Below are positions 61,961 to 64,000 of a stretch of 64,000 nucleotides of DNA, piece by piece. The stretch's first letter is position 1, and every line of letters starts with the position of its first letter. The position numbers were made by a program, and so were the translations under genes. Under the pieces are notes generated by a model, which did not search any database, had not been told where the DNA came from, and saw only the letters and a list, made by a program, of their open reading frames with translations. Origin of the DNA: Doris montereyensis (Eukaryota > Mollusca > Gastropoda > Nudibranchia > Dorididae); contig JAXRKP010001836.1 in assembly GCA_037039925.1 (NCBI GenBank), positions 1-64,000 of the forward strand. Direction: 5' to 3'.

Positions 61961-64000
61961 CTAGCCCCCATCCTGGAGGACCAGGATTTATTTTGAGATT
62001 CCGTCCTAGACAGGTAGCTTTACCAAGCTCATGAGCGCTGTCTGCCCATGGTTTGAAATCGGAGTTTTCCTTCTCCTAAACAAACTGCCTTTCCAGGTTA
62101 ATAAGCTCTGTTCACCTGGGGAAGGTTATAAAGGTGCCTCGGTTCACCTGTTTTCTAAGGGCTGAGTTCCCACTCTGCAGCCCCACTCCGTCCTCATTGG
62201 CTAACGCCAGTTTTGTCTGCGGCTGCTTATTCGGTATTCACAGCTGACCTCTATATCTAGAGGCTGTTCTCCTATCCGCAACCTGGGAACGCGTCTGGTA
62301 GGAGTAGGAGATTTATTTTTTCTATTGTGATTATTTACTGTGAGCATTATGTCAACAAACACAATGTAATTTCCTGTTAAGGATCATTTAACAGGGTGTC
62401 CAGCACAAAGCCTACTGAAAATTTTCTACCTCAAAACAAAAATCCTACCAAGGAAATGAAATAGTCTCCGACGCCATAAACGGAGAACACCGTAAATATT
62501 TCCAATTTCAATGCATTATTATAAATTGTTAATTCAAATCATAAGTGAATGACTTTCTAGTGCATCTCAATGAAATGAAAAGTGATCACACATTTCTTTA
62601 ATGTTTCAATTTGGATTAATAATATTGCACTTAATTTCAGCATTTTCCACACATTTCTTAAAAAAATAATTCTGATAGCTGATAGATCTAGTAGTTATAG
62701 ATCTACCCCTATCCTTTCACAAAAAACATGCAAACAGGGCAAAAATGAATCATTATTTGTATATCTCCTTTCGAAAAATAAATCAAACACAAGAGTGACA
62801 ATACCATAGCCTAAACACAGTCTACCAAGAAGAAAAAGAAGTTTGGAAGCCTTTTTCTATAACTTGATTGAACTGCCCATTATAAATGTTCCTTTGATCT
62901 ACTTTTAGCCACCGCCACTACCCCCCCCCCCCCCAACAGTCTCTCTTTCTTTCGCAGGATCAAAAACTTAAAACTAGATCTAGAGTTTTTAATTGACTGC
63001 AACGTAAAATATCTACCCACCCCTTTCGTAGTAAAAATCTCGATTATATTGGCAACCACCCCACCCCCTCTTCAATAAAATCGGAATCTAGATCTAGATC
63101 TAGATCAGAATCTAGTAAAGTACATGATTGCCTTCTTCCCGGTTCTATCCTTTCCCACCCATGTCTACACTGTAGTGGAAGACATTCGTTATTTCTCTTT
63201 CTCTTCCGATACTATACCGTATGTCAGACTCAGTCGCCTCTTGTTTTGCCATCATATGTTTTCACATCGACTTTCTTTACTCTGTCCCCTTCCTCACCTC
63301 TATTCTGTTATCAGGTCGTGCGTGCATGATATCCTTCGATCATCCAACCTCCTCTATTCTTACTACACTTGCATTTGCCTTTCGGCCATCCGTAAGATCC
63401 CGACTCTCCATATATACTCTCTCTCTAATGCTAATACACACATGCGCGATTGGTCGCATTAAACACACACACATTCTCTGTCGAGCCTTCTTACACACAC
63501 ACGTGCGCGATCAGAATTAAAATATGCGCATTGCCCTCTGTCTCTCTCATACAACCATACAACAACGTGCGCGATCGGCTTTTTAACACACACGGCATTC
63601 TTAATCTGTACAGAGTAAAAGTTAAAATGAGGACAGGAGGATGGGCCGTAGATAGGCAGTTCATGGTATTGCTATAGGCGCTAACACTAAAGAAAGTAGG
63701 CCTATTGAAAGCTTTGTGTCGAAATCCAATACTAATTCCCGGGCAAACTTTATAATTTTAAAGAAGGTATCGGAATCGTTTAGTTTCAACATGAAACAAT
63801 CGCCAGACAGCAAAGCATGCATGACCGGAAATGGATGACAAAATGATAATTCATCGTCCACAATCTTATTCGCATTTTTCTACTTCACAGTGCCGATAAT
63901 TGTTCATGTCTACTTCGAGTTCCCTGATTTTCTCTCATGTTCGTCCTCAATATATCATTTCCCCTGGTATTTTCTTGACCGGGAAACATTTTTTCGTTTT
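61961..64000. other. Right-edge sequence, no gene recognised
   Basis: Holds a C run of about 14 (near 62921), TAGATC-rich stretches (62970-63115) and short ACAC runs (63430-63600). The initiator exon of DHX29 may lie here or beyond the edge, but no Met exon with a fitting donor could be assigned. Confidence 0.4.

Overview
This is a repeat-rich, AT-rich metazoan nuclear window, most likely from a marine invertebrate and plausibly a mollusc. The evidence is spliced genes with long introns, several non-LTR retrotransposon families, DNA-transposon remnants and very long AG/CT microsatellites. There is no prokaryotic gene organisation, and no rRNA, CRISPR array or intact tRNA was seen. The phylum is an inference; no diagnostic single-copy marker sits in the window.

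The main host gene is a DHX29-like DExH RNA helicase on the minus strand. Nine exons were recovered by reading the minus strand for splice sites and matching the translation to remembered DHX29 family features. They run from 54231 down to 3157, more than 51 kb, and cover only the N-terminal third: the N-terminal alpha-helical segment, the UBA-like domain, an acidic linker and the dsRBD-like region. The helicase core must lie beyond the left edge. Two odd points are a one-base frameshift in exon 6 and a GC-AG intron after exon 8. At least one exon between exons 2 and 3 was not found, and the exon 3 to exon 4 phases do not match.

Inside its introns lie other things. An unrecognised three-exon gene end sits at 41971-43021 (minus). 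An ankyrin-repeat exon lies at 40667-40734 (plus). A broken transposase-like gene lies at 46656-50129 and is itself split by a LINE.

The dominant repeat is one RTE-like (APE endonuclease plus reverse transcriptase) LINE family with a 5' UTR made of 1-3 roughly 67-bp monomers. Copies lie at 4051-4835, 25227-30545 (three pieces in +/-/+ order), 34540-37385, 43503-46152, 54575-54775 (fragment) and 57347-61184. The last is complete, about 3.33 kb without its insert. It is inserted with a TAAATC target duplication into an older LINE (55135-61825). It is in turn interrupted by a 503-bp pogo/Tigger-like non-autonomous element with TA duplication.

Other mobile DNA: a LINE C-terminus at 14675-15430; CR1/Rex1-like fragments at 38283-38578 and 48529-49744; a LINE ORF1 fragment at 50950-51235; LINE fragments near the left edge; a 2.83-kb TIR element (5523-8353) that splits a 22-bp minisatellite; a 246-bp MITE at 12487-12732; and a tRNA-like SINE at 39796-39890. 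The rest is microsatellite, dispersed repeat pairs and apparently unremarkable intron.
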